From assembly GCA_047600785.1 (NCBI GenBank), contig JASGKH010000002.1:2294001-2358000 (forward strand): a DNA stretch of 64,000 nucleotides. Direction: 5' to 3'. The number at the start of each line of letters is the position of its first letter. Positions within the stretch are counted from its first letter, which is position 1. The position numbers and the translations under genes were made by a program. The DNA comes from Breznakibacter sp047600785. GTDB lineage: Bacteria > Bacteroidota > Bacteroidia > Bacteroidales > Marinilabiliaceae. Below the pieces are notes generated by a model. The model made no database searches. It was not told where the DNA came from and was given only the letters and a program-made list of their open reading frames with translations. Positions 8,852 through 18,200 of this stretch are shown piece after piece.

Positions 8852-11302
8852 TTAATGTATTGTTGTTATATTCATGATCTTAAAGCTCTTCACCACATTG
8901 TTATAAACAACCTTTACCATGTAAAAAGGAGTATTGCTTGGCGCGTTTATTTCAGTGCGATCGGTTTGTGACACCACTGCCTGAACCAATTTACCCGACG
9001 CATCAACCACTTCTATGTGCACTTTACCGGCAAAAGCCACATCCTTCACTTTTACAATGGTTTTACTACCAACCCCCATAGCCGTTATGACAATGTCACT
9101 CGTCGTGCCATTGTTTATGCCCGTAGTCACATCGGGAACCTTCTCAATGGCCTTAAAACTAAGCTCAAACCGATCTTGACTTGAACCCGTCACGGCATCA
9201 AACGTATATTCCGGTTTCTCGCGCAAATTAGTAGTTTCTCCTGTCGATTTATCTAAAAGGAATACGTCCATATCGGGCATGAACTCCGTAATATTTACGG
9301 CTTTAATGACATATGTACCTGCAACTTGGGTTCCAATGTTCATCCACAAAGAAATATTCTGCGACTCCAGATTTTCATCAGGAAGAACATTGATGATCAA
9401 ACTTTTTCCACTCTTCTGCGAATAGACCGATACTTCTCCCGTTCCGGTAGAAAAACGCTTTTCGCTGTCATACACCTCTGAATAGCTATCGCTGCCCGAA
9501 GATCTAAAAGCCAGGACCATTTCATCTTCATCACTTCCTCCTGTTAACGTTATACGCAGAATATCAGTGGATACAGATGCAGATTTAAGTACGCCCGTAG
9601 CATGGACACGGGCAGTGTTTGAAATCGTCAACGAAGAACTACTGTAATTACGGACCCAAAACGATTGGCCTGGAGCCACGTACTGTGTCCCTCCGTTGGC
9701 CCCCAGCGCCGATGCGATATTATAAGTGGCATAAACCGTTTTACCTGAAGCATTGGCCGTCGTCCATACTGAGGACAACGAATTACCCAAAACCAATCCG
9801 GAGCTTTTCAAATCCAGGTAAGTCGGGTATGGGTTGGCAATCAAGTTCCAGCCATTGATGGCCTTGCTGTAATTACCCGTACGCAGGGTTCCACTATATG
9901 TCACTGATACATCCGCTGTTTCATTAAACTTTACAGTATACCCTTCCAACGTATTTTCTGTTCCACCAAGACCTGCAGACGAAGTAATGGCACTCCATGC
10001 CGTTCCCGTATAGCGGTAAAGGTTAAACGAATTCGCAGTAGGGGTATCATAATTTGCATAAGTTACACCATCCACACTATGCCCCACATACATGTAACGG
10101 CCATTGGGATAAATCCACTGCACAGTAACGGGAGCAGAAATAGTTCCCTTGGTCAAAAAAGATGTTGGCTTACTCACTGTGTTTTTTAACAATATGGTCG
10201 CCCCTGTGTTACTTATATTTCCTGATACCGTCATCCGGGCACCGGGATCTAATGTTAATATGGCACCTGTCCCCATGGTAATGGCCTTTGCTTCCGCTTC
10301 TGTTCCCTCACTTACAATTGGGGCCCTGGTGACATTATTTATGGCCACGTTCGTGCCTGATGTTGGGATCTTCCCTTCTTTCCAGTTGCCCACAGTCCCC
10401 CAACTGTTACTAACACTCCCGGTCCACGTATATGTAATAGTGACAAGTCCAAGTTCCTCAACGACTAAATCATAAAGTGTTGTGTTGCCCGATTCATTGG
10501 CTACAAAATCATCCAAGTCACCATATTTATTAGTTCCCCAATTGCTAGGTGTAATTGTGGCATCAGGATCTACGATATAAAAGTTTTCACTGTTGGTTCC
10601 GCCAAACCCTCCTCCTCCAAACGTAAAATCTCCTCCAATGACCACATTACCGCTATTTTGTATTGTTCCATTCGTTGCTGAAAAATTACCTGTAACAACT
10701 ATATTTCCCGAAATATTCATACCCCAGTTACCTAGTGCATTAAAACTACCGTGAATAATCAACGTCCCTCCTGCTTCAATCGTAATATTCGACTGAAGAT
10801 TAAAATCTCCATAAATAACAACAGTCCCTCCATTCCTGATATAAGAGTGGTTTGTAAGGGTACAACTTCCGCTTAATTCCTCAGACCCTACTGTTAATAA
10901 AGCCCCTTTTTGCACATCAAACGTTCCCCCGGAAAAACTGCCAGCATTCACTACTGAATTTGAGTTAGCAGTTAAGTTACCGTTAAAGGCCCCCGAAACA
11001 ATTAATGTATCGTTTACGGTCAACCCCCCATAACCTGCGGTCAAACCTCCATTAACAATAAAAGTTCCATTAACGGCCACATTGGCACCGTTCCATGTAA
11101 AATTTCCGTTTTTGGTGATTGTCGAATTCGCCACGATTGTAATGGTTTTCCATGTTTCTGTAGGTATGGAGTTACCGACCCAGCTCGAGCTCGTGTCAAA
11201 ATCTCCTGTTTTTTGATTTGCGTATTGCGAAAATGCATTTACTGAAAACAACAGCAAAAACAATGTACTTCCCAACAACACTTTACTCATTAACTTTTCC
11301 AT
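8852..11302 (-). CDS. Secreted G8-like/beta-helix protein with C-terminal sorting-type domain
   Basis: 816 residues. The N-terminus MEKLMSKVLLGSTLFLLLF..AFSQ is a signal peptide, followed by a W-containing unit (GDFDTSSSWVGNSIPT), a long stretch of short beta repeats with N-G motifs (about 60-260), and a second W unit (YTWTGSVSNSWGTVGNW, about 295-310). The last ~80 residues (from about TTGINNG) look like a type IX secretion C-terminal domain, with a V-DASGKLVQAVV strand and a FYMVKVVYNN ending. It is therefore probably exported through the outer membrane and anchored or released. It resembles the neighbouring giant adhesin in repeat style and likely shares its surface role. Substrate or partner cannot be read from the sequence. 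Confidence 0.8.
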   Translation of the reverse strand: MEKLMSKVLLGSTLFLLLFSVNAFSQYANQKTGDFDTSSSWVGNSIPTETWKTITIVANSTITKNGNFTWNGANVAVNGTFIVNGGLTAGYGGLTVNDTLIVSGAFNGNLTANSNSVVNAGSFSGGTFDVQKGALLTVGSEELSGSCTLTNHSYIRNGGTVVIYGDFNLQSNITIEAGGTLIIHGSFNALGNWGMNISGNIVVTGNFSATNGTIQNSGNVVIGGDFTFGGGGFGGTNSENFYIVDPDATITPSNWGTNKYGDLDDFVANESGNTTLYDLVVEELGLVTITYTWTGSVSNSWGTVGNWKEGKIPTSGTNVAINNVTRAPIVSEGTEAEAKAITMGTGAILTLDPGARMTVSGNISNTGATILLKNTVSKPTSFLTKGTISAPVTVQWIYPNGRYMYVGHSVDGVTYANYDTPTANSFNLYRYTGTAWSAITSSAGLGGTENTLEGYTVKFNETADVSVTYSGTLRTGNYSKAINGWNLIANPYPTYLDLKSSGLVLGNSLSSVWTTANASGKTVYATYNIASALGANGGTQYVAPGQSFWVRNYSSSSLTISNTARVHATGVLKSASVSTDILRITLTGGSDEDEMVLAFRSSGSDSYSEVYDSEKRFSTGTGEVSVYSQKSGKSLIINVLPDENLESQNISLWMNIGTQVAGTYVIKAVNITEFMPDMDVFLLDKSTGETTNLREKPEYTFDAVTGSSQDRFELSFKAIEKVPDVTTGINNGTTSDIVITAMGVGSKTIVKVKDVAFAGKVHIEVVDASGKLVQAVVSQTDRTEINAPSNTPFYMVKVVYNNVVKSFKIMNITTIH

Positions 11303-11906
11303 GTATGGCTATTTATACAAAACGTTTTTATCTAATCCTTAAATTTCACACGGTAAACATCTACAGAAAAAACTACTCAAAAACACAATAATGTGTTATC
11401 CCAAATGCCCGACGGATATTGTGTCCGCATTTCGTAGAATGTCCTGAAAATGATGCATAGAAAATTATCGTCGTCAGCTTATACTTCAAATCGGCAATAA
11501 AGTTCCTAATTAAAGCTTTGTATTGACGAACCAATGCCAATTTGTGACAGATAGCTCAATATTTTTAAGATCAGTTAATCCATTGGGAACATGCCTTTCC
11601 ATCCGACAATCATACTTAATGTCGAAATGTCTCCAATGGCAAAATAATTACTGTCTGATGAAATCTACAAATCCGGGACGACTATATTGACCTTAATCAC
11701 AGTCTCTTTCCTAAAAGAATATTGAGTTTTTCATTAAAACCAGATTCCATGCATCCTCTCCCCCTTACCCGCATCGATAAATACGGTACAAAGATCTGAA
11801 AAAAATTATCCAAAAGGCACTTTTAAGAGTTAATGATCTATAAAAATGAAATATCACTAAATAACTGATACACAAAAAACATCAACACAGTATTTGCAAT
11901 ACAATT
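11303..11906. other. AT-rich intergenic region, no gene seen
   Basis: About 600 bases between the peptidase gene and the 816-residue protein gene, both read leftward. It must carry the promoter of the latter. I find no convincing ORF, no strong hairpin with a T-run and no clear TAnnTTTG box on the minus strand. It is visibly richer in A/T than the flanking genes. Confidence 0.5.
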
Positions 11907-12371
11907 TTAGACAAGGGCCAAAAACCGGGAGCTTCTTATCGTTACCATTACCATTGCCCTAAAACAAACATTGCCCAACGGAAAAAGCAAAGTAGTTATC
12001 TTTTTAAAGATCCGAAACCTCAATGTTTCTACAGAATGCCAACATTCCTTTTCGCACCAGTGCGTCACTCTCCCACAAATTGTACTCTGTGTGACCAATG
12101 GGTCAATTGTGAACAAACTATCTCCCCGACACCATAAACAGTTCTCTTTTTTCCTGATGACCCGGTGCAATACCAATCGGTTACCTGCCATAAAAAATAC
12201 CATATCACCAACTGCGACATCGTGGACCGACACTCGCTCAACCCTTACCCTTGCTCCGGGCTTCAAGCACGGATACATGCTATAGCCAAACACAGGGACC
12301 TCTACCGTAGTGCCCTCCCGCACCAATGTGCCTAACACATACTGAAGTTTCAACCTGTTCGGATTCTCCAT
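11907..12371 (-). CDS. S24/S26 family (SipW-like) peptidase of the peptide cassette
   Basis: 154 residues. The motif GYSMYPCLKPG carries the expected nucleophile Ser31. The downstream GDMVFF...LVLHRVIRK has His69 at the place where type-I signal peptidases of the SipW/archaeal kind use His instead of Lys. CRGDS (about 85) matches the third conserved box. There is no N-terminal membrane helix, but a hydrophobic C-terminal stretch (TLLFPLGNVCFRAMVMV) could bind the membrane. It follows the HPr-kinase-like gene by 19 bases in the same direction, so it is probably the last gene of the four-gene operon. Inferred role: cutting the 66-residue peptide or releasing a leader. Confidence 0.75.
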   Translation of the reverse strand: MENPNRLKLQYVLGTLVREGTTVEVPVFGYSMYPCLKPGARVRVERVSVHDVAVGDMVFFMAGNRLVLHRVIRKKENCLWCRGDSLFTIDPLVTQSTICGRVTHWCEKECWHSVETLRFRIFKKITTLLFPLGNVCFRAMVMVTIRSSRFLALV

Positions 12372-12390
12372 TTGACACGAACAATCTGTT

Positions 12391-13296
12391 TTAAGCTAAA
12401 TATCCCCTCACCAATCGTACCACATCGGCATCGGGCTTAAATGCAAGTTCAAACACCGGGACTTTTTCAATGATCGACTGGACGATTTCCAGATGATGTC
12501 CTACTGTCTCACGCGTATGAAGGTGTTGCATGCAATTGGCCATTACTTTGGCCATGGCTTTGGCTCCTTTTATTGGTACAAGGGTGTTATCTTTGGACTG
12601 GGCCAGTAAAAAAATCGCAGTCAACGGAGCTTCTTTCGGCACATCCGTATAATATGGCATGGGTGTATTAGCAATGTTGTAACCATCTGTTACGGGCATC
12701 AGCATTAACCTATCATCGTTAACCACTGTGGCCCCACCATTTCCCCATATCCGGGCCATGGTTGATTTTCCGATACCCGACACTCCAGTGAACAGGTATC
12801 CTTTGCCTTTATCATCCACTCCCGATGCGTGTATCACCACCCCATTGTGGAAGTGCGCCAAATAAATCGACAACAATACCCCCAACGGATTTTCATACAA
12901 ATCAAAACACACGGGCAATTTCGCCGGATGCAAATAATACGTCACCTGTCTGGCTTTCCGATCAATCGATACCAATGCGGTTTCAATATCACATTTTCCA
13001 TCAAAATGCACAAGAATGCCAACTCCCTGCGGTAATTGTAAAATTTCCCAGGAATAAGGCATTTCGATATCATCCCACGGACGACCGGTCAGCAATACGT
13101 CTCCTTGGGGGAATTGGTCCACGGACAACACACGGAAGAAAACGTCATAACAGGCCAGGCATGAATCATCCTCATAAAAAAAATAACGGCTACCTGCATT
13201 CTTATTTACAAGCACGCCGTCATCTATATGGCCCAGCTTTAATCTTAACCCCGCCAGAGTAAAATATTCCACGGGGCCAACCACCTCCCCGTTCAT
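12391..13296 (-). CDS. HPr kinase/phosphorylase-like ATP-binding protein
   Basis: 301 residues. The C-terminal half matches the HprK catalytic fold: IHASGV (His156), a Walker A loop GVSGIGKST (171-179), and a downstream VNDDR with candidate Mg-binding aspartates. The N-terminal half (1-130) is not recognisable. Stand-alone HprK-like proteins of this size occur in lasso-peptide and related peptide clusters, where some phosphorylate a serine of the precursor; that is family knowledge. Here the start codon overlaps the stop of the 66-residue peptide gene by four bases (ATGA), so the two are translationally coupled. The coupling and the serine-rich peptide suggest the peptide is its substrate (inference). 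Confidence 0.75.
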   Translation of the reverse strand: MNGEVVGPVEYFTLAGLRLKLGHIDDGVLVNKNAGSRYFFYEDDSCLACYDVFFRVLSVDQFPQGDVLLTGRPWDDIEMPYSWEILQLPQGVGILVHFDGKCDIETALVSIDRKARQVTYYLHPAKLPVCFDLYENPLGVLLSIYLAHFHNGVVIHASGVDDKGKGYLFTGVSGIGKSTMARIWGNGGATVVNDDRLMLMPVTDGYNIANTPMPYYTDVPKEAPLTAIFLLAQSKDNTLVPIKGAKAMAKVMANCMQHLHTRETVGHHLEIVQSIIEKVPVFELAFKPDADVVRLVRGYLA

Positions 13297-13493
13297 TGCG
13301 CCATACCTGAATAATCGGGTTTATCACCACCAAACGGCGATGACGAAACGGATTTTAATTGATTATTTCCTTCAACGGAAGAAGAAGTAGGATTCGCAGG
13401 AGGTTGGGTCATCATCAATAAAGAAATCTCCCTATCAATCCTCACGGATTCGACAGATGGTGCAAAATATTGTTTTTTAAGCTTTGAAGTCAT
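13293..13493 (-). CDS. Candidate ribosomally made precursor peptide (66 residues)
   Basis: A short protein with a basic start (MTSKLKKQYFAPS), a middle segment VRIDREISLLMMTQPPANP and a polar tail rich in Ser, Gly, Asn and Asp (SSSVEGNNQLKSVSSSPFGG, ending DYSGMAQ). It has no signal peptide and no cysteine. The Lys..Tyr..Pro / Asp.E.SLLMM / PPanPt pattern resembles small proteins common in Bacteroidales beside PqqD-like genes, from memory and not searched. It lies 16 bases after the PqqD-like gene and overlaps the kinase-like gene by four bases. Best reading: leader about residues 1-30, modified or cleaved tail thereafter. Product unknown. Confidence 0.65.
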   Translation of the reverse strand: MTSKLKKQYFAPSVESVRIDREISLLMMTQPPANPTSSSVEGNNQLKSVSSSPFGGDKPDYSGMAQ

Positions 13494-13509
13494 TTAATGC
13501 CAATCATGT

Positions 13510-13794
13510 TTATGCAAACGTTACTACGTGTTTTGCATGAGTTTGTTCCAAAAATATTTTTACGTCATTGAGGGCGATGCTCTTTTCCACCTCAAACGAT
13601 TCAACAACTTTTTCCGCCAGCTGGTTTAGGGTCAATGGGGTTTTTAAGCAATGCCAAATGAAAGCCCCCACTTCGTTAAAAGTAAACACTTCGCTCATGT
13701 TGGCTACCTGATTGACCAGCGGAACCAATATGAGCTCATCGCCCACTTGTTTCTCCACAAATCCTTCAGCTCGTACATATTTCAGCTCAACCAT
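13510..13794 (-). CDS. PqqD-family protein (RiPP recognition element)
   Basis: 94 residues from the ATG at 13794. The fold pattern is that of PqqD: a strand-rich N-terminus (VELKYVRAEGFVEKQVGDELILV), then a winged-helix part with FTFNEVGAFIWHCL and a C-terminal ALNDVKIFLEQ helix. PqqD proteins bind leader peptides of ribosomally made, modified peptides and hand them to enzymes. A longer reading to 13842 is unlikely because the -7 box lies at 13814-13821 and a candidate -33 CAAA at 13840-13843, so transcription would begin after that start. It heads the operon. Confidence 0.8.
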   Translation of the reverse strand: MVELKYVRAEGFVEKQVGDELILVPLVNQVANMSEVFTFNEVGAFIWHCLKTPLTLNQLAEKVVESFEVEKSIALNDVKIFLEQTHAKHVVTFA

Positions 13795-13813
13795 GTCACT
13801 TTTGAAATCAACG

Positions 13814-13843
13814 CAAAAATAGAAAAAACATATGAACCCCAAA
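13814..13843 (-). promoter_or_regulatory. Candidate promoter of the peptide cassette
   Basis: On the minus strand TTTG (13843-13840), an 18-base spacer and TATTTTTG (13821-13814). This fits the Bacteroidetes housekeeping pattern apart from a slightly short spacer. Predicted transcription start is about 13807, leaving a 13-base leader before the PqqD-like ATG. Confidence 0.6.
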
Positions 13844-13932
13844 TAAGTTGTTTACTAACCTCCACATTTTCTTGACCATTTGAGGATCGTACAAGATAAA
13901 ACGTTTAGCCCGGCAAACCTTCCCCTTCGTAA

Positions 13933-14865
13933 TTATTCCATATTGAAGTGGTAAGTAATTTTTCCTATTTGATTGGCCGTGGCATTGGGATCTGCATTAA
14001 ATTTGGTCTTACGGGCGGCTTCTGTTGCAACCCTCCATAAATCATTGTCCTGGATCGTCGTCCCTTTTAGCTGGGGCACTGCGTTGATCACGTTACCGTT
14101 TCTATCCACGGTAATTTCAACCACAACGACCCCATATTCATCCTTCGGGTAAGACGGTTCGTTCAGTTTGCCCACCAACGAACGGCCGCTCAAATCAAAT
14201 CCCGAACCACGCGACCCGGTTCCTCCGGGGCCTCCCGTACCTGTGCCGCGCGATCCCGTACCGGAACCTTCGCGGTTGGTGGAATTGGGATCTCCCGTAA
14301 GCTTACCCTGATTGCCCGAACCTGTTGTATTTCCTTCTGACGTGGATGTACCGGTCCCTTTGCCTGCAAAAGCATTCTTCACGGCACTCTGTGCGGCAGC
14401 GGCTTGTTTTGCCAGTGCATCCTGACGTTTACGTTCTGCTTCCTCGGCTTCCCGTTGCTGGCGTATCTCTTCGTCGCGCAAGCGCTTGGCTTCCAAATCG
14501 GCCTGACGTTTGGCTTCATTCTCCTTGTTGACCTTTTCTTTCTGTTTCTTTTTCTCTTCTTTTAACGCTGCAGCTTCTTCAAAATCCTGGGTATTTACAG
14601 ATTCTTCCTCCGGCTCTGGCTTTGACTTTGCGGGAGGCGGGCTTGCCGGTGGGGGCGTGGACTCTTCTTCCATGGATGCAACGGCACCAGACCCCATGGG
14701 CTCGACCAGGCCCGATCCGGTATCCGAATCGCCAAAATTGACCAATAAGCCCTCTTCCGGCAGCTCCATCCCCTGAAATCCGACCAACAACAACATTATC
14801 AACAATACACCGTGGAACGTAATGGTTCCCAGCACCCCATATTTCCGATAATCGTCCTTTCTCAT
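13933..14865 (-). CDS. TonB-like energy-transducing protein
   Basis: 310 residues. A short cytoplasmic start (MRKDDYRKYGVLG) is followed by one membrane helix (about 12-30), a Pro/Glu-rich segment (about 65-100), a charged Glu/Lys/Arg/Ala coiled-coil-like region (about 100-170), a Gly/Ser/Thr-rich linker (170-225) and a C-terminal TonB-type domain with YGVVVVEITVDRNGNV and a final KITYHFNME. This is the layout of proteins that pass proton-motive force to outer-membrane receptors or gates. No exbB/exbD gene is next to it, so those partners must lie elsewhere. The receptor at 23.4 kb is a possible client, but nothing links them directly. Confidence 0.8.
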   Translation of the reverse strand: MRKDDYRKYGVLGTITFHGVLLIMLLLVGFQGMELPEEGLLVNFGDSDTGSGLVEPMGSGAVASMEEESTPPPASPPPAKSKPEPEEESVNTQDFEEAAALKEEKKKQKEKVNKENEAKRQADLEAKRLRDEEIRQQREAEEAERKRQDALAKQAAAAQSAVKNAFAGKGTGTSTSEGNTTGSGNQGKLTGDPNSTNREGSGTGSRGTGTGGPGGTGSRGSGFDLSGRSLVGKLNEPSYPKDEYGVVVVEITVDRNGNVINAVPQLKGTTIQDNDLWRVATEAARKTKFNADPNATANQIGKITYHFNME

Positions 14866-15237
14866 CTGTTCATAATTTGCTTTTCATAGGCCAGACGGAA
14901 CTCATCATCCTCTTGTGCGAATAATGCCTATTCACGGCTTGTTTTTATTCTATTTTTCGACATGAAGCCCCAGCCTCTGCATCAAAAGAAATAAGCACAT
15001 GGCTGTCAATTCATCAACACTCCACCATACCCCAAATGCTTCTTCCTCGTACTTTGGCCCTTGGCCATTTAGATTCAACTTGGTAAAGTTAGTAAAAAAG
15101 TAAGGAAGCCGTTCAACAACAGTGCCAAAGTAAAAAGGCTCAAATTTAATTTAAGGTTATTACCAAAGTAAAAAGCCTATTCTTCTTTGTTCTTGTGTTT
15201 TTATCCCTTTCCCCTTTGCCATCTTCTTCAAACAATA
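14866..15237. other. Intergenic region upstream of the TonB-like gene
   Basis: No gene found. It contains two near-identical 15-base stretches (CCAAAGTAAAAAG followed by GC or C) at about 15125 and 15165, which could be remnants or weak regulatory repeats of the TonB-like promoter. No clear TAnnTTTG box on the minus strand. Confidence 0.35.
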
Positions 15238-18200
15238 TTACTCACCGTTTTGCGACGCCCCCTCTTCCTTGGTCTTCTTTTTCTTTTTCCCATCACCACG
15301 GATAATGGCCCAGTATTTTGCCCAAAGTTCATCCCAAGTGTTGAACTCCTCGCGGAAAGAAACTCCTACTCCTTGTTTGGTCGGCGACGTGGACGTATAG
15401 ATAATGTCATTGTTGGTACGCGTGTAAGCATGTGCCCGAACGGTACCTGTAGAGTTCAACTTAACGTTCATCTCAAAATCGCCGATAAAAGAACTCGCCT
15501 TGGCCGTGGATTGATATTCTTCATACCCCACATTGGTGTTAATACTCACCCGGTCGTTGAACAACTGGGTGCTCAAAGCCACTTCGATCTCCCGTTTCGA
15601 AATATCGTCGCCGGGGCGGTAGTTGACATCCACGTCGATGTCGTTATTGATTTGTGACAACCAATTGCTAAACTGGTTCGACAACATTTCGGTGGTTGTG
15701 ACCAACGCCGCATTCGTACTGCCGCGATCCGAGCTTTGTTCGGTGCCTTTTTGCATCTCGGGCGAATAAAAGCGGTTCAACACCAACAACGACAGTACCT
15801 GACGGTTCAGTTCCTCATCGGTATGGATGTACTCTTTCAGCAAGCTACTGTAGCTTTGTTCCAATGTAGGCGTTTCGATACCAAACCGGATGGACGGGCG
15901 CATCAACCTGTCGGTCAGGTAAAGGCTGCAATCCACGGGAATACGCTTCTTCAGATCGGCCAACGAACTGTTGTCGCTCGCCGCCGATCCCACCAGATCG
16001 GACAAACTGGCACGCAGTTTATAAATGGCGTTGATATTGATAAGGGCATTAAACGGATCTCCGTCCCAACGGATTGTGCCACCACGGTTGATGACAAATT
16101 TTTTATTGACCACGTTTTGGAACGAGAACAAATAATCCCCTTCCTCGATCAATATATTTCCGAACATGGAGATATTGCTGTACTTGTCCATCTTAATCTG
16201 GATGTCGCCGGTTCCCGAACCTTTCAGTATGTCCCCCACACGTTGGTCAAAAATGACCTGGACTTTGGCATCAGGGGTTATTTCGATGTCCATGTTCATT
16301 TCAACACCTGCTAAATCGATCTTGTAATCAGGGGCTGGTGCTTTGTTTGTTTCTGTATCGGCCTTACTTGACGCAAACCGAATGAATTCATTGTTGCCCA
16401 CTTCCGAATCGGATTGAACGGGGATGTAAAATTGCGTATTTGGCATTGATTTTCCCGCAATATCGATGTTTACAAGGCTTGCTACGCCGGTCACTTTCAT
16501 GGTGCCTGTGCCGAAAACAGTTCCATAGTATATCGGATTGTCCTTCAGCTTGGTGTCCATTACCAACATGTTGTTCACATCCACGGTCATGTGGTAAGTC
16601 ATGCCAGAAAAGCTGGTATGCGCAATGTATCCCTTAAACGTACCACGATGGTTATACCTGTCACGGATAGTCATATTTTGGAACACAATACGGTTAGGCT
16701 CCAGGATTACCGAATCGGTCAGCGAATAAGTTGTTTTGAGCAACCCGATATCAAGCCGTCCATCGTTTACCTTTAAACGTCCCGTCAGAACCGGATTATC
16801 GATTTTTCCTTCCAGGCTTATCGTTCCCGAAGTAGTGCCCTTTATGTTTTTGGCGATGGAACTGAGCCAAAGTTCCAAAAAACCTATCTCGCACTCGTTC
16901 ACGTTGGCTTTTAGGTCGACCTCACGGGTATCTATATAATATTTACATCCGCCTTTTATTTTTTCCTTTCCCCCTTCGGCCAACAACATATCAAGCTCCA
17001 AAGCATTCTGTGACATCATCCAATCGCTCGATGCCACAAAACGGCCCAAACGTTGCTTGTTGAACTCAAATTCATCAATGGAAATTTCGCCGACCACCGT
17101 AGGCGTATAATAAAAGTTTTGCGCCTGAAACTCTGCATTGAGCATCCCACCAATAGATATGCTCCCCAGTTTGACATTGCTTAATATATTCCCCAGGTTA
17201 ATATTACGGATATAACCATTTATCCCATCATTGCCCTGTTTGCTTACCTTGCCGTTAACCACTATCTGTTGGTTGTTATGCCACATCCTAAAATTGTCGA
17301 TCGAAAAATCCTGATCGGTGACGATAAGTTTTGCGGGATTGATATTCCAAACCGTATCGTTCACCACTATTTGCGAGGTTGCAAGGTCTATGGCAGCCGT
17401 CAGGGCCGAGTCGCTTCGGGAAAATTGGGTATTGGTAAGAATGGCCCCGCTGTTGGACCGTGCATCCCAGTTATTCCAAAACACATTGGTCGACAACTTG
17501 TTGTTACTAGCCAGTTGTTGTATCGTAAAATTCCTCAGATCAAGCTTGTTCCATAGCGTCATATTATCCACATGAAATGACAGGGCCAGGTTCTCGTTCG
17601 AAAAAGCATTCACCACCAGATTCTCGGTTTTGACCATGCCGTACTTGGCAAAAGGGACTTCCCCGTCGATCAGCAGCTGGTTTCTGTCGTTCGTGAAACG
17701 TCCTTCGAACACCACCCCTTGCGACAATTCAATTTCCGGATCGATAAAATTGAGCAATTGCCCCAATTTATTGGTGTAGACATGAAAACTAAAGTCGTTT
17801 AACCCCGATGCAACATATTTCGATTTACCTTTTTGGATGGAAGGGATGTAAGATGCCACCAACTGTGACAAGTCGTTGCCGATACGTGTAAGGTTGTAGT
17901 GCCCGTCGATCTCAACCGTCAACAGGTCGCTGCGCACCAACAAACGTTTTTTATCTTCAAACCGTTCGGCACTTACCACCAGCGAATCGACATGGATATC
18001 CCTGCCGGGACTTGCCAGCAACGCATCATCGACCCTAAAGAACCCAGCCAGGTCATCGAGAGAGGCCCCATCGAAATTGGAGACCATGTCGAACGACAAA
18101 AAAGCGTCATTCAAAGATGGCAACAAATTAAGTTTTCCCAGGTTCAGATTGTCAACCTTGGCAAAAAAATTGAAATTGGGAAGGGTTCCGCTAAGATCAA

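Noticed and set aside
11907..13842. Classical lasso-peptide cluster
   Set aside because: No asparagine-synthetase-like, transglutaminase-like or lasso ABC-transporter genes are present; only PqqD-, kinase- and peptidase-like proteins.
15120..15180. Short repeats before the TonB-like gene as an operator
   Set aside because: Two 13-base matches in A-rich sequence are too weak; recorded only as part of the intergenic region.
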